Positions 41,926-52,953 of a stretch of 64,000 bases of DNA are shown here, in pieces (positions within the stretch are counted from its first letter, which is position 1; each line of letters begins with the position of its first letter). Below the pieces are notes generated by a model. The model ran no database searches and was not told the origin of the DNA. It was given only the letters and a program-made list of their open reading frames with translations. This stretch comes from Ctena decussata (lineage: Eukaryota > Mollusca > Bivalvia > Lucinida > Lucinidae), in contig OZ022509.1 of the NCBI GenBank assembly GCA_963989385.1, forward strand, positions 77,460,667 through 77,524,666. Reading direction: 5' to 3'. A program made the translations under genes and the position numbers.

Positions 41926-42552
41926 AAAATCTTGCCTGAAAAACATGATATTCTGATACCAACTTTGTATTCTCTAGATCTGCTTCTCAGGCAATTAGGT
42001 ATGCACATACATGAAAATAGTATAGCATTTCTTTTGTTGGTCAGTGTATATCTGTCATCTCGAAGGCAAAAAGAACACTACAGTTAAAACTACACAGCTA
42101 TTTCAGGCTAATTCAGTACACGTTTTACCTCCTATGCAAAAGATCTCCTTTGAGTTAAGCGCAGCAATAGCAAAGTATATGGTTTATAACACAATAATAT
42201 GGTAACTACTGTGAAATTTTTTCAGATTCGATATACAACATTTATTACATATACATGTATGTCCACCATGATTCTGCAATGTCCCACAACCATAGAAACT
42301 TCCATATCTAACTGCAGACGCTTCCGTTATCTTATAAAAATCAAGCTTGGTCAATAAGAACCAGGCTAAATCACCTTTCGCAAGTGTACAAATTTTAAAA
42401 ATAAATAAAATTCATAAATACACTGAGGGCATAACATTAACCTGGCAACAATATTGACGGTAACCCCGCTAGTAACAGGACATATATGTAAATGTATGTT
42501 AATATATGGTTGCTGTGGTAACGAGTAAAATATGACATACTTATTAATGTAC

Positions 42553-42802
42553 AGGGCCTAGTTGTTCAACATTAACGATGTCGCTAGTTAACAAGACATT
42601 AAATTTTCAAAAGTTTTTTACACATAAACACTGCCATTTTTTGCCCAAGAAAATGTGAGGTGCTTTTTTGCGGTGCAAAAGCGCCTCCACATTTTTTCAG
42701 CAAAAAATATTAAGACAATTAATGTTTGCCCTACTAGAAGACTTAACTAATTGTTGACTAACAACTTTGTTAAGCTAATGATGCTTTGAACAACTGGGCC
42801 CT
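42553..42802. mobile_element. foldback element family F3, copy 2, both ends intact
   Basis: AGGGCCTAGTTGTTCAA and TTGAACAACTGGGCCCT are the ends. The centre is AAATGTGAGGTGCTTTTTTG / CAAAAGCGCCTCCACATTTT. Confidence 0.8.
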
Positions 42803-43389
42803 AGATGGAAAACTTACAGCTTACATGAAATCGAAATGGTACTAATTTACAGAAATGATACTACTTAACATTATCTCAAGAGTTGGAACCTTATAGGTCC
42901 ATACATCACTTCTGAAAGTTTAAACTGACAAAATGAAAAAATATAAGAGCAACTAATGAATGCTACTGTGTTTATTCAGATATACTATGGGGCCATTTCC
43001 CTCTCAAAATCACTCAAATTCATAGCCATATTAATTCTGCTATAAGGTATGTTTTTTCCCCTTTTGAAAACAATTCTGCCTTTTTTCAGTCATTTTGGAG
43101 GGGGGAAAAACCTTGTTATTTCCAAATAATTACAGAACTGCATTAAATCTAAACATAAAGATGGAATGAAAAAAAAATTGGAAATTCAGGAAATTACAAA
43201 CTGCAGAACAGGGCTAAGCTTTCAAGGTCATAATAAAATTTGACTAACAACCTGTACAAAATATATAGATGTCAGCGATAACAACCTTTAACTGATTCAT
43301 ACAAAAATATGAAATATGACAATTATTGAAAGCAAAAAAAAATAAAAAACACATCAGAATTCCCAAAATTCCCTAGGTGAGTTATCTCC

Positions 43390-43825
43390 CTTACACAAAG
43401 TAACTCCAATCGGAACACCGCTCGGCCAATTCCGTGAATCAACCTCGGATGTATGACGTGGGACTACTTACGTCACACGACTGTTGTTAGGAACAACGAC
43501 ATAAACAAAGATGGCCGCACTGTCGCACCGAGTAAATGATAAAATGAGAAGAAACAAATGTATTATCTGTCTTGTCATTAATAACTGACTGTTTTGTTTT
43601 AACAACAGCAAAGCATTAAACGGATGTCCGTGAACAGCTGAAAAGGTCGCAGGTCGAGAATTAATCATCATTCATAGACATAGAGATCTACGGCTTTGGC
43701 GTATACTTTCGGCCGAACAACAACAAAATGTTGAATTTTGCTGGATATTGCTCCGCCTTACATATGCCCGAGGTCTGATTCACTGAATTGGCCGAGGAGT
43801 TCCGAATGAAAGTAACTCCTGCTTC
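43390..43825. repeat. ~430-bp TIR structure with CCAAT and CRE-like motifs
   Basis: GTAACTCCAATCGG..CGGCCAATTCCGTGAATCAACCTCGG (43400-43448) is mirrored by CCGAGGTCTGATTCACTGAA..TTGGCCGAGGAGTTCCG..AAAGTAACTCC at 43768-43820. The interior has TATGACGTGGG, TTACGTCA and an ATG in good context at 43511 that opens only a 25-codon frame. It could be a TIR element or a degraded promoter-like fragment. Confidence 0.5.
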
Positions 43826-43859
43826 CACTTCTACAATGATTACTTCCCTTACAACTAAG

Positions 43860-45127
43860 CTAATTTGTAAATGGAATGCTTTCATCAAAACAGTCTTAAG
43901 ACTCCAAACTCAAGATAAGCTAAACTTTTTGGGTGATTTTTTTATTGTTTGAGCCCTCACACAAAAAGAGTGCTTATTGCATTAGCAAACAGCAAAGGCT
44001 CTGATCAGACTGTGCATCTGCCTTTGCTGTTTGCTCACTACACATAGGGACCTTGAGACATTTACATCTATAAATGTGTCCTTGCTCTCACTGGACAGCA
44101 AGGATTCACAGACTGGTTGGAGTCTCACCTGTTCCCAAATATATTCAGCTACTTTATGAGTGATGCAGTTTTTTTTTAACTAAAACAGAAAAAGGTGCCT
44201 TCCAACAGGCAAAAGCAGTTTTACAGCTAAACTGCAAACTGATCTTACTCTGTCTCATCCCAACTGTACCTTTTTTCATGGTGTGGCTTATGGCTCCAGA
44301 AAATTGTGGCAGCGAAAAGAATCACTTTTCCTATGACATTTCATGGAGATGTAATAAATGGGAAAAAATCTCCAAAGATTTAGCTCACCTTAAGCTCTGT
44401 AGAACAAAGCACTTTCTACATCTATTAGCAAAAATATTTATATGATATCTAATATCTATTAACACTATGGCAGCTACATGTAAACTATGTGATACAGGAA
44501 TGAAACAAAAAGCCAATTTATATATTATCTGACACAAACACAAATTTCTCCAAACCTTTCTTTCATAAAGATGATGCAATCATGCAATCATGATTCTACA
44601 TCGTTATGTAAATAATGAAATGAAAAAATTGCAAGAGTGAATCAAACAGATGAAATGCCAAATTAGCCTGCATATGCACAACTCGTTTGTACACAACTTT
44701 AAACTGTAAATTTCACAATCAAGTCAGTCTCATATGAATATATGTAAATTTATATTTCTGTATTCACTCTTTCTATTAATGAAAATAAAACATACAACCA
44801 ATGCAATACATGTAAATGCAAAATATATTATTAATGTGGATAACATTTAGAAACCCTTTAATGACACCACATAACTACACAAGTTATATTACAAGATTTG
44901 AAAATTATTTCACCACACAACTCTTGCTTAATAAACATTATTAAATCATCGTACATGTATATTATTCAACATAGTTATGAACTACACTGAAATACTAGTC
45001 TTATATATGTTTGAATACCAATGTTTGCATTATTCAGGAATATAAGTGAGTGTCAACACAACATAGCTGCTCAACTGAAAAAAAAGAAAACAATATAAGA
45101 GAACAATATAGTGATAAACTCAAAAGC
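43860..45127. other. AT-rich stretch; hairpin at 43985-44036, otherwise nothing recognised
   Basis: AGCAAACAGCAAAGGC and GCCTTTGCTGTTTGCT form a stem with about 20 nt between the arms. No coding exon is recognised. Confidence 0.4.
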
Positions 45128-45131
45128 TTAA

Positions 45132-45668
45132 AGGTAGGTTCCTGTACTTTGGAATGCATCATAATTTTGATGATTTTTTATCCAAGTTGTTGGAAAGCAC
45201 TTATAAAGAGGAAATGAATAAGTTTCACTTAAAAGTGTAAATCAAGAACTCGTAGAAAAGTCGTTTTGCAAGGGATTTCCTAACTCTGCTTCGCACACCA
45301 GTTAGCGCTATTTTTAGTTCGCGCCAAAAATAGATAACATAGCTGACGTCATGCTGCATTGCATTTCGGGATAGTTTTAACCCATCCGCCATGCCAGGAC
45401 CTCTGGAAGAGCTCACGGCAAGAGAAAATTAACCGTTGACAAATGACATCAGAAACTGCGGACTTGTAGACATATATACATATTTATTTTTAGAACTGGA
45501 ATTCCAACAAAAGAAAATAAACCAAAGGGAAAAAGACTATTTTCTACAACATCTGACGATTTTCTCAGTAGCAACAGTTTGAGAAAAATAAGAGAATTCA
45601 ATACTACCCAGAAAAAGACAAAATTATTTTGTGAACATAATTATTATCGCTAGGCCAGGAACCTACCT
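45132..45668. mobile_element. 537-bp TTAA-flanked MITE with perfect 13-bp TIRs
   Basis: AGGTAGGTTCCTG at 45132-45144 and CAGGAACCTACCT at 45656-45668 are exact inverted repeats. They are flanked by TTAA at 45128-45131 and 45669-45672. TTAA duplications are the mark of piggyBac-type elements. The interior minus strand has an open frame of 63 codons (45416-45225) with an internal ATGGCG and no recognised domain. No transposase is present. Confidence 0.8.
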
Positions 45669-45768
45669 TTAAGACAATGTTTTGATGATAATTGTCAGGA
45701 TTTTTTTTATTCACTAAGTGCAGTCCCTTGTCAAAGCCTCTAGATTCCTGTTTGCACATACACACAAG

Positions 45769-45998
45769 GGAGTAATACCAACTTCCCTACCTATGCTGCT
45801 GACTGAGCCAATCAGTTACCATACATGCCGAAAGTGGCTGCAAACCGAGAAAATCAGGGCAGTATCAGCTATGTCAATGGCTACTGACAATTATTGGTAT
45901 TGCTTACAACGAAATTCCCAGTCCACAGCCCCTTTACAAGGTACTGGATTGGTTGACAGCATAGGCAAGCAAACTGGCACTACCCCCGTGATACAGCG
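45769..45998. mobile_element. TIR element family F2, copy 2
   Basis: GGAGTAATACCAACTTCCC plus CTATGCTGCTGAC on the left is mirrored by GTTGACAGCATAGGCAAGC plus GGCACTACCCCC on the right. Compare 5713-5895. Confidence 0.55.
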
Positions 45999-46132
45999 TT
46001 TCCACAAGGCAGCTCTAAGAAGACACCCCAATCACGTACCTTTATAGAAAAATGATCATAAATTAAGGTGAATGGCTACACTTTCAGCAGAAACAATTCT
46101 CCCATTTTCATTTTTTCTTTCCTTTTAAAGTG

Positions 46133-46197
46133 GGTCAACTCTTAAAGGAAAGAATTTGCTCCCCTAGGAGCAAATTTTTTTCCTTTAAGAGTTGACC
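46133..46197. repeat. 65-bp hairpin (GGTCAACTCTTAAAGGAAAG family)
   Basis: The left arm GGTCAACTCTTAAAGGAAAG..ATTTGCTCC pairs with GGAGCAAAT..CTTTAAGAGTTGACC. Relatives occur at 12014, 32158 and 46607-46700. Confidence 0.8.
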
Positions 46198-47035
46198 TCC
46201 CTACAGAAGTGTTTTTTTTTTCATCCTGGGAAGCAAACAGGAAGTCCCAAAAGTTGCCTCCCTTTGTAAAATGGTAGAAAAAATATGAAGGTCTGTCCAT
46301 TCCCCTTACCTAAGAACTATCATCAAAATTTGTCCTCTGACGCTTTAAGCCCTAACTGAATTTTTTCATATTATAATATGCTTGAATAACAAGTCTGCTG
46401 TATATGAAGAGTTTGAGCATACACTAAAATGAAATCTAAGCATGTAATATACAGCATTTGTACACATGATTTATGTTCATGATTCTTAAAGGAAACAGAA
46501 TTAATGTCCATCCTTCTTAAAGAAAGAAAATTTTTGTTCATGATTCTTAAGATGGGCAGGATAACTTTCAAGGGATCATTCTGCCATTTTCAGTTTTTGC
46601 CTCCCTTATTAAAGGAGGTCAACTCTTACAGGAAAAAAATCTGCTCCTTTCTTTTATGAGTACACCACTCTTGGAAAAGTTTAGTCACACAAGGATGCAA
46701 ACAGGAGGTCGTAAAAGTTAACTCCCTTAGTATTAATGGCAGTAACATAGGCAGCCTCTCCCATACCCACTGAAGGTGGAACATTTGCCTATGCCTATAC
46801 CCACTGACAGCCATCAAGATGGGAAGTGAAAATGAAAATTACAGAATTGCTTCCCCTGTAAATGCACCTGTTCACTTAAGTCCTACTGTACTATGCAGCC
46901 TTTTGAGTGTCATGTCATATTTTTTAAGAGGGTACAAAAACTCAACAACACACCAGTACTTATGAATGAAGCATACCGACCTATTTTAGCATAACATAAA
47001 ACAATCTGGAATGTTAATGCAGTTTCTACACAAAC

Positions 47036-47236
47036 AGAGCTCCAGATAAAAGGGGGTATTGAAGATAATTCAAAGATAATTTTTCTTATTTCTCAACGAA
47101 AACATATATTGTGACCCCTCATTAGAACCGTCTCGCCGAGACGGTTCTAACGATGGGTCACAATGTATGTTTTTATGGAGAAATATGGCTAATTATCCCT
47201 AAATTATCTCTGTTACCCCTTCTTATCTGGAGCTCT
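47036..47236. mobile_element. foldback element family F5 (AGAGCTCCAGATAA), copy A
   Basis: Ends AGAGCTCCAGATAA and TTATCTGGAGCTCT. The core hairpin is TTGTGACCCCTCATTAGAAC..GTCTCGCCGAGAC and its complement. About 200 bp, non-coding. Seven related copies lie between 47 and 58 kb. Confidence 0.85.
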
Positions 47237-47500
47237 GATAAACACATTTTTTGGAGGAAGAAAATTTTCTTCAAAGCATTAGTTTATACACATGCACAAC
47301 ACATATATTATGCACAAAACTATTAAGAGATAGCTCAAAGTGTCATATAAGGGCAGGCTTGGAATTTTACCCATCAATGACGAATGGATTCTACTATCTC
47401 TATGAAATGGATGAGTCCATTCATCATTTTAGGATGTCTTATAAATTTTCACTTTTGATTCTTTTGCAGAAATGCTTGAATTTCAAGCAAACAGTGGAGA

Positions 47501-47552
47501 GCCTGATCAGATGCCGCATTATGCGGCATCTGATCTGGGTCTGCACTATTTG
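47501..47552. repeat. short hairpin GCCGCATTATGCGGC in a CTGATCAGATGC palindrome
   Basis: GATCAGATGCCGCAT and ATGCGGCATCTGATC are perfect complements. Confidence 0.85.
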
Positions 47553-47963
47553 CTTGTGTCTCATTAATGGGAGGCAAAGCATGAATGGGTTGATTCTGGG
47601 ATTAATTTTCTATTTCTTTATAAAAATTCAACTTCCTTCCCCTCCTTAAAACACCTTAGCATGGCTGTTCTAATGTGGGGCTACAAGTCCTTTTTACGGA
47701 GAGAAAGAAAAAAGAAGTAAATTGTACCAAAATCATCAAAACCCTCTCAGTTTTGGAGCCCTTTCACGTACAATTAACAAAACCCTCTTAGTTTTTGAGA
47801 CCTTTCACATACAATTAACAAACTAACTTTGTTTTCCTTTTTTTTTTCGATGACATAAAAGTTCATTGCACAGCATTGTTACCATTGAAATAAGTTTATA
47901 AACACTGACATAAACATTAATGATGATAAGACTTGTGTTTCTTTGTGAAGAAAATAATGATAT

Positions 47964-48206
47964 AGGGCCTAGCTGTTCAAATCTTACAACCTCTTTAATT
48001 AACCAGACGTTATTTTAATAAACATACCATACACAAAAACACTGACTTTTTTGTCAAAAAATGTGACAGGGTTTTGCAGTGCAAAAGCTTTTAACAATTT
48101 TTTGGCAAAAGATATTAGCACACCTGATTTCATGTGTACTTAAAGACTTACTGAATCTCTTACTAAAAACTTCTAAACCTTACTATGCTTTGAACAACTG
48201 GGACTT
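47964..48206. mobile_element. foldback element family F3, copy 3
   Basis: AGGGCCTAGCTGTTCAA at the left and CTTTGAACAACTGGGACTT at the right, with a central AAAAATGTGACAGGGTTTTG / CAAAAGCTTTTAACAATTTT-type diverged palindrome. Confidence 0.7.
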
Positions 48207-48802
48207 GGCATATGATGACAATAAACCATAAAATGAATTTACAAGGCACATTCTGAGACATTATGCTTAGCTAGTAAGTATCAGAAGGGCTGTTGTGTTT
48301 CCATAATACTCCATTTAACAAATGTATTACATGCCAATAATAAGAAATAAACCAACTTTACATACATGATACATGGCTCCCAAAAAGCTGGAGACAAAAA
48401 ATACTTTTTACTTGCATTTCAGGGGAGTATTTATAAATTCATTGCCTAAGTTCGTGACGCAGCTGAAAATATCCTCAATTATTTTTTAATTTATTTCCAT
48501 TTACAACGCCTCCCACCCCACCCACCTCAACCTAAATATCACCTACTCTAAATCTCTTCTCCTCGTCTCACACAGCCTCCAACGCCAAAAGTAAGTTAAA
48601 CAATATTTCCCCAACGTCATAATTGCTAGTCAATGTTTGCCCAGTTAATGTATGCTAACTATAATGCCATTTAAAACAGCTGAAAACATATTCTACAATA
48701 ATATGGCCAACAAAATTAAAACGAACAAGGGAAAACCCACCAGGTCTCATTGCACAACAAGGCTTCAAGTATGAAGGGTTGAATAAGAGTAATATTACAA
48801 GC

Positions 48803-49041
48803 GAGCTGCAACACAACAAAACCAACAAAGTGGTATGTGTGCCCAGTGAAGACTCAGATCAGCCTGGGCATCCGCCCAGTCTGATCAGAGTCTTCGCTGT
48901 CCACATGAAGCTAGCTTACACCCCTAGCTGCCCTTAAATCATACAGCAAAGACTTTGATCAGTCTTGGCGGATGCCCAAGCTGACCTGAGTCTTTGCTGG
49001 GTGCACATGCTACTTTGTTGGCTTTGCCGTGTTGCGACTCA
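48803..49041. mobile_element. foldback element family F1, copy d
   Basis: Ends GAGCTGCAACACAACAAAAC and GCCGTGTTGCGACTC. The linker AGCTAGCTTACACCCCTAGC is present. Confidence 0.8.
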
Positions 49042-49229
49042 ATTTTCTGACCTTAGAAGCTTCCGATGCTCTGGGTTTTCCCCCAAGTCCTACTTGCAAA
49101 TTTTATCATGATGTAAAAGACAACCTTTTTATGGTAAAAAATATATAGAATGTATATTCACATGCATGATAGAATGTAAATACAAGCCACAGAAAATTAA
49201 ACAAGCAAGTCTGACAACTGAACTTACCC

Positions 49230-49528
49230 AGAGCTACAAATGAGGAAGGATTTTGAGAATAATTCTGAGATTATTTTCTCATTATTTCAATGAAAACATT
49301 ATGTTGTGACCCGTCATTAGAACCGTCTGTGAGACGGTTCTAATGAGGGGTCACAACATATTTTTGGAGAAATTTGTTTGCAAAATTCTCCCTAAATTAT
49401 CGTGACCCCTCATTAGAACCGTCTCGACGAGACGGTTATACTGAGGAGTCACAACATATGTTTATATGGAGAAATATGGAAAAAATCTCCCAACATTATC
49501 CCAATGACCCCTTCTTATCTGCAGCACC
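49230..49528. mobile_element. foldback element family F5, copy B with a doubled hairpin core
   Basis: Two successive cores (GTGACCCGTCATTAGAACCG and GTGACCCCTCATTAGAACCG, each with its complement) lie between degraded ends AGAGCTACAAATGAGG and CTTCTTATCTGCAGC. Confidence 0.75.
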
Positions 49529-49792
49529 TTAAGTCTATGCATTTATCTGTGCAGTTTAACAATGTTCTATACTGTCGTTGATGATTGCTACATTTTTCTC
49601 CAAGATTCTTGTCTTTTAAGATGGAACGACCTGGACCATCCAATGAGAAAATGACCCCTATAACACTGCAAGTAAACGTTCAATTTCGTTTCCACTTGGA
49701 AACTAAAAATTCAAGCTTCTGCGAATACCCTGACAAAATTTATCAGTGCTATTTAAGTCAAATGTATATAAAGAATATTGGCACAAATTTTC

Positions 49793-50020
49793 AGGGCCGA
49801 GTTGTTCAATGCATCGTTAGCTTAACAAAGTTATTAAATCATTAATTTGATTAGTCCTAAAGTACACATAAAATCAGGGTATGCTAATATTTTGCCGAAA
49901 AAATAAAAAGCTCCTCAAATCTTTATGGCAAAACAAGGCAATGTTTGTGTATATTATACCTTTGAAAATTCAACATATCTTTAACTTACAATGTTCTTAG
50001 CATCGAATAACTTGATCCAG
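49793..50020. mobile_element. foldback element family F3, copy 4, degraded
   Basis: The left end AGGGCCGAGTTGTTCAATGC plus ATCGTTAGCTTAACA is clear. The right end is weak. Confidence 0.5.
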
Positions 50021-50466
50021 TTCTGTTACTCCAACCAAAGCAAATATTGTGCGTAAATATGCATAATATACATATGAGTTGAATAGCATTGTCATATTCT
50101 GGTGTACTACTTTGCAAAGCCTGCATTATCTAAGTGGGAATGAAATTAAGCGTTTACCAGGCATGAAATGTGAAAACACTGATAAGACTCTGATCAACCT
50201 ACTCAGCCAAGCCTCTTCACTACTGAGATTTCACAGGATCCATGGACTGTAAAAAGACCAATCAGACTGTAGAAGTGCATGCCGATCCTGGTCATCATGG
50301 TCCATATAAGTCACAGAGTCCCTTATCAAATATCTCAACTCAAAGGTATTTTTATCCATGCTGAAGTTTTGGTCTCTCAATGAAGTTCCATCTTCCAGGC
50401 TGTGGCTCGATTGCAATTTCATGAAATTATAAAATCCTAAAAATGTTTAAACACGTCACATTTATA
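50021..50466 (-). other. likely 3' UTR start of the neuroglian-like gene
   Basis: This lies directly downstream (minus strand) of the stop codon at 50467-50469. No polyadenylation signal can be chosen with confidence; an AATAAA on the minus strand near 48491-48496 is one candidate. A 63-codon frame (50422-50231) is present but unassigned. Confidence 0.35.
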
Positions 50467-50665
50467 CTACACTGTTGCCTCTTTTGGCTGTTTCTTTTTG
50501 TCTACATACATTCCGATAAATGAACCGTCTTCGTTAAATTTATCCACATCAAAATCTCCGCCATACTCTTCTGTAATGTCTTCGTCACTGTCGTAGGGTT
50601 TAACACTTTCCGTTAATGAGACTTCATCCGCCCGTGGCTTCTCGTCATCATATTCATCATCGCCC
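50467..50665 (-). CDS. Nrg: L1CAM/neuroglian-family protein, last coding exon (ankyrin-binding tail)
   Basis: This exon encodes the end of the cytoplasmic tail of a cell-surface adhesion molecule that links the membrane to ankyrin and spectrin. Read from 50665 downwards, a G completes the split Val codon, then 65 residues follow to TAG at 50467-50469. SDEDITEEYGGDF is followed by DKFNEDGSFIGMYVDKK. The block FNEDGSFIGQY is the signature of the L1/neurofascin/neuroglian tail. Here Gln is replaced by Met while the regulatory Tyr is kept. The acceptor reads TTATTTACAG at 50666-50675. The tail after FIGMY is short (13 residues, ending KEATV), so the long C-terminal extensions of some paralogues are absent. 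Confidence 0.88.
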
Positions 50666-51486
50666 CTGTAAATAAGAGACATTATGACCCTAATGTAATG
50701 TAATGACCCTAAAATTTTGGACACACGTAAGTTGGACAATTATTGTTTCAAAATTCTTAGAAAATGGATTTAACATACATTAATGCATCCAAATGATCCT
50801 TACTTAATGGCAAACTTTGTAGACCCTGATCAAACTGCTCCTTCAGGAGCAGTTTGATCAGGGTCTACTATGTCTGCTTAGACCTGTCTGTCCGAATATT
50901 TAGGGTCATTATGGTAGCCAAAGGTTCCGTGATTATCACAGATGTATTTGTACTGCTCCATAAAAGTTAACGTTGTTCGATTTCATAATGAAACTGAATT
51001 TGCTGTTTCAAAGAATTCATATTTTAAACAATAAAGCCATAGAAAGCATAGCAAAATGTTATAAACACTTTTGCACTTGTAATGAATGTGTTAGAAAGAG
51101 GGCTGACTGTGCAGTTTTCATACACAATAGTTCAAAAGGCATTGTAAAATTTGGTTATCCTTGATTCTTTTAAATTTTCAGGACAGAACAGAGCTGCACA
51201 TTCACCAGGCATGTCTCAGCTCTCGAGGAGTCGGAAAATTACCAACCCAGTACGAAAAACTTATAGTGAAAATCTGTCCTGCCTGACTGACAACAAAATC
51301 ATAAGCACTGAATTTATAGTGTAACACTCTAACCACCGGGTCATCACTTCAAAGATGTGTGAATTTCAATTCTCATAATGAAGTTCCCCTGCAACTCAGT
51401 GGAACGTGTCCATAGCCGCAGAAATAGGGTGCCATACATCCGTCCACCACTTCAAAGATCTGCATGATCTTAAGTTATATACTTAC
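50666..51486 (-). other. last intron of the neuroglian-like gene, carrying a MITE
   Basis: 821 bp, donor GTAAGT at 51486-51481 and acceptor ACAG at 50669-50666. It contains the F6 element at 50701-50911, whose end lies 35 bp from the acceptor. Confidence 0.8.
50701..50911. mobile_element. foldback element family F6 (TAATGACCCTAAA), copy 1
   Basis: TIRs TAATGACCCTAAAATTTTGG and ATTTAGGGTCATTA. The central palindrome GTAGACCCTGATCAAACTGC..TCC / GGAGCAGTTTGATCAGGGTC is nearly perfect. Copy 2 lies in the opposite orientation at 54581-54791. Confidence 0.85.
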
Positions 51487-51565
51487 ACTCTTCCGACGTC
51501 ATGGAAACCACTGTCCTTCAACTCTTGTTCAGGGTCATGACCTGCTTTCTGTTCTTTCTTATCCA
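51487..51565 (-). CDS. Nrg: L1CAM/neuroglian-family protein, penultimate coding exon
   Basis: 79-nt exon in the membrane-proximal cytoplasmic tail. Acceptor CAATTTCAG just upstream (51574-51566), donor GTAAGT just downstream. Its first two bases complete a codon with the last base of the transmembrane exon (TTG, Leu). 25 codons follow: DKKEQKAGHDPEQELKDSGF, HDVGR. The last two bases (GT) join the G of the next exon to give Val. Length and charge match the segment between the RRNKGGKY-type juxtamembrane motif and the SDEE-type region of L1-family tails. The acidic-aromatic motif around GF corresponds in position to G.F.EYSD of neurofascin-type tails (inference). Confidence 0.8.
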
Positions 51566-52051
51566 CTGAAATTGAAGGAAACATACTGTGACACATGTCA
51601 TGGTAACAAGTGACCTTCAAAACACTATCTATGTGGTCTGCTTTTTTTTTTTTTTTTTTTTTTTTTAATATTGAATAATTAAACATTTTTCTCCCATGAG
51701 TTTTTACAACACAGGTGTTGTTTTCTTGTAATACAGTGAATCATTCACTAAATTATATTCAAACCAAACTTTAATGTGCAGCAAACATAGTGTAAAGGAT
51801 TCTTGAATAAATTGTAGTTGACAAACAGCTGTAAAAATTTAATTTATCCTTCTATCCCATTACAGGCAAAAAGCTAATGCTGTTCACCCTACTGATTTCA
51901 TAGTTGGATGGATGATTATTTGCTAAAAATAACAACTGTGACCTCCCCTTTGCCCTGGCATTCTGAAATGTGAGCTTGTTCAAGGTACTGTCATACCCAC
52001 TATTTGTACAAAGTTATATCAAAATCCATTTTCAAATGAGGTCACTGGAGT

Positions 52052-52265
52052 GGTGACAAAAAGATGGATGGATGAATGGATGACTTGTAATTTTTCATCC
52101 TTTTCAACTACATTTCAGTCATATCAGGACGATGGGAGGGTGATAATGATACAATGTGTGCAATGGAACCCCATTTATGATCGAAAAAGATTTCTGCCTC
52201 CAGGAATCCATCTACAAACTGCTAGGTCAGCAGGTCTGCCTTTAACCCACTGAGCTAGCAGGGCC
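52052..52265 (-). mobile_element. tRNA-derived SINE, family S2
   Basis: The head GCCCTGCTAGCTCAGTGGGT (minus strand) and body are present. The GATGGATGAATGGATGACTT tail on the + strand lies near 52062. Confidence 0.75.
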
Positions 52266-52409
52266 TTTTATGTCCAAAGTACTATATATCTAAAATGAGA
52301 CCTTGACCTTGGCCCTGGCACCCTGAAATGTGAGCATGTTCAAGGTACTATCATACACACTATTTGTTTTAAATTATATCAAAACTGGTTTGATTAACGA
52401 TGTCAAGTG

Positions 52410-52610
52410 AGGAAATGGATGGATGACTTGCGCTTTTACGTCCTTTTCAACAGTATTTCAGTCATATCAGGACGATGGGCGGGGGATAATGAAAGCTGTG
52501 TGCAGTGGAGACCTGTTTACGATGGACAAAACTCCGCCTCCAGCGGGGCTCAACCCCGCGACCGCTAGAACAGTAGGCCAGCGCTTAACCCACTGAGCTA
52601 CTGGGGCTCC
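52410..52610 (-). mobile_element. tRNA-derived SINE, family S2, well preserved
   Basis: On the minus strand: AGCCCCAGTAGCTCAGTGGG, TTAAGCGCTGGCCTACTGTT, then GCGGGGTTGAGCCCC, then the body with ACTGCACACAGCTTTCATTA. TGGATGGATGACTTGCG marks the 3' tail at 52418-52435. Confidence 0.8.
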
Positions 52611-52682
52611 GTCAAGTGAGGAAAACAAATGTACAGACAAACCCTATATCCCCTCCACAACTTTATTGCGGAGAGGATAAGG

Positions 52683-52774
52683 GTTATACCATGGTTTATC
52701 AGCCTGTATGGGAGATAATCCACTCACAAGCGAGTGGATTATCTCCCATACAGGTGGACAAACCATGGTATAAC
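52683..52774. repeat. 92-bp near-perfect hairpin
   Basis: GTTATACCATGGTTTATC..CCTGTATGGGAGATAATCCA pairs with TGGATTATCTCCCATACAGG..GACAAACCATGGTATAAC around a short loop at about 52725-52731. Confidence 0.85.
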
Positions 52775-52953
52775 TATTTTATATCACACTCATCAGCGTA
52801 GAACTATTTTATACCACTCGCACCAGTGTAGACCTTGGTTTAAACTTTATTTTCTTTGTATAACAACATAATTATGAAACAGTGTAGACCTTGATGCTTA
52901 AGTTTGCGTTTGCAGGAAAGGGTGGTATAAGAATCAGTTTCCATCATACTTAC

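Larger units (their letters stand above)
51566..52953 (-). other. neuroglian-like gene intron with two S2 SINEs, a poly-T tract and a hairpin
   Basis: 1388 bp, donor GTAAGTAT at 52953-52946. It contains poly-T at 51643-51665, S2 SINEs at 52052-52265 and 52410-52610, and the palindrome at 52683-52774. Confidence 0.8.

Noticed and set aside
45225..45416. 63-codon minus-strand frame with ATGGCGGATGGG as a first exon
   Set aside because: It lies entirely inside the TTAA-flanked MITE, so it is element sequence unless shown otherwise.
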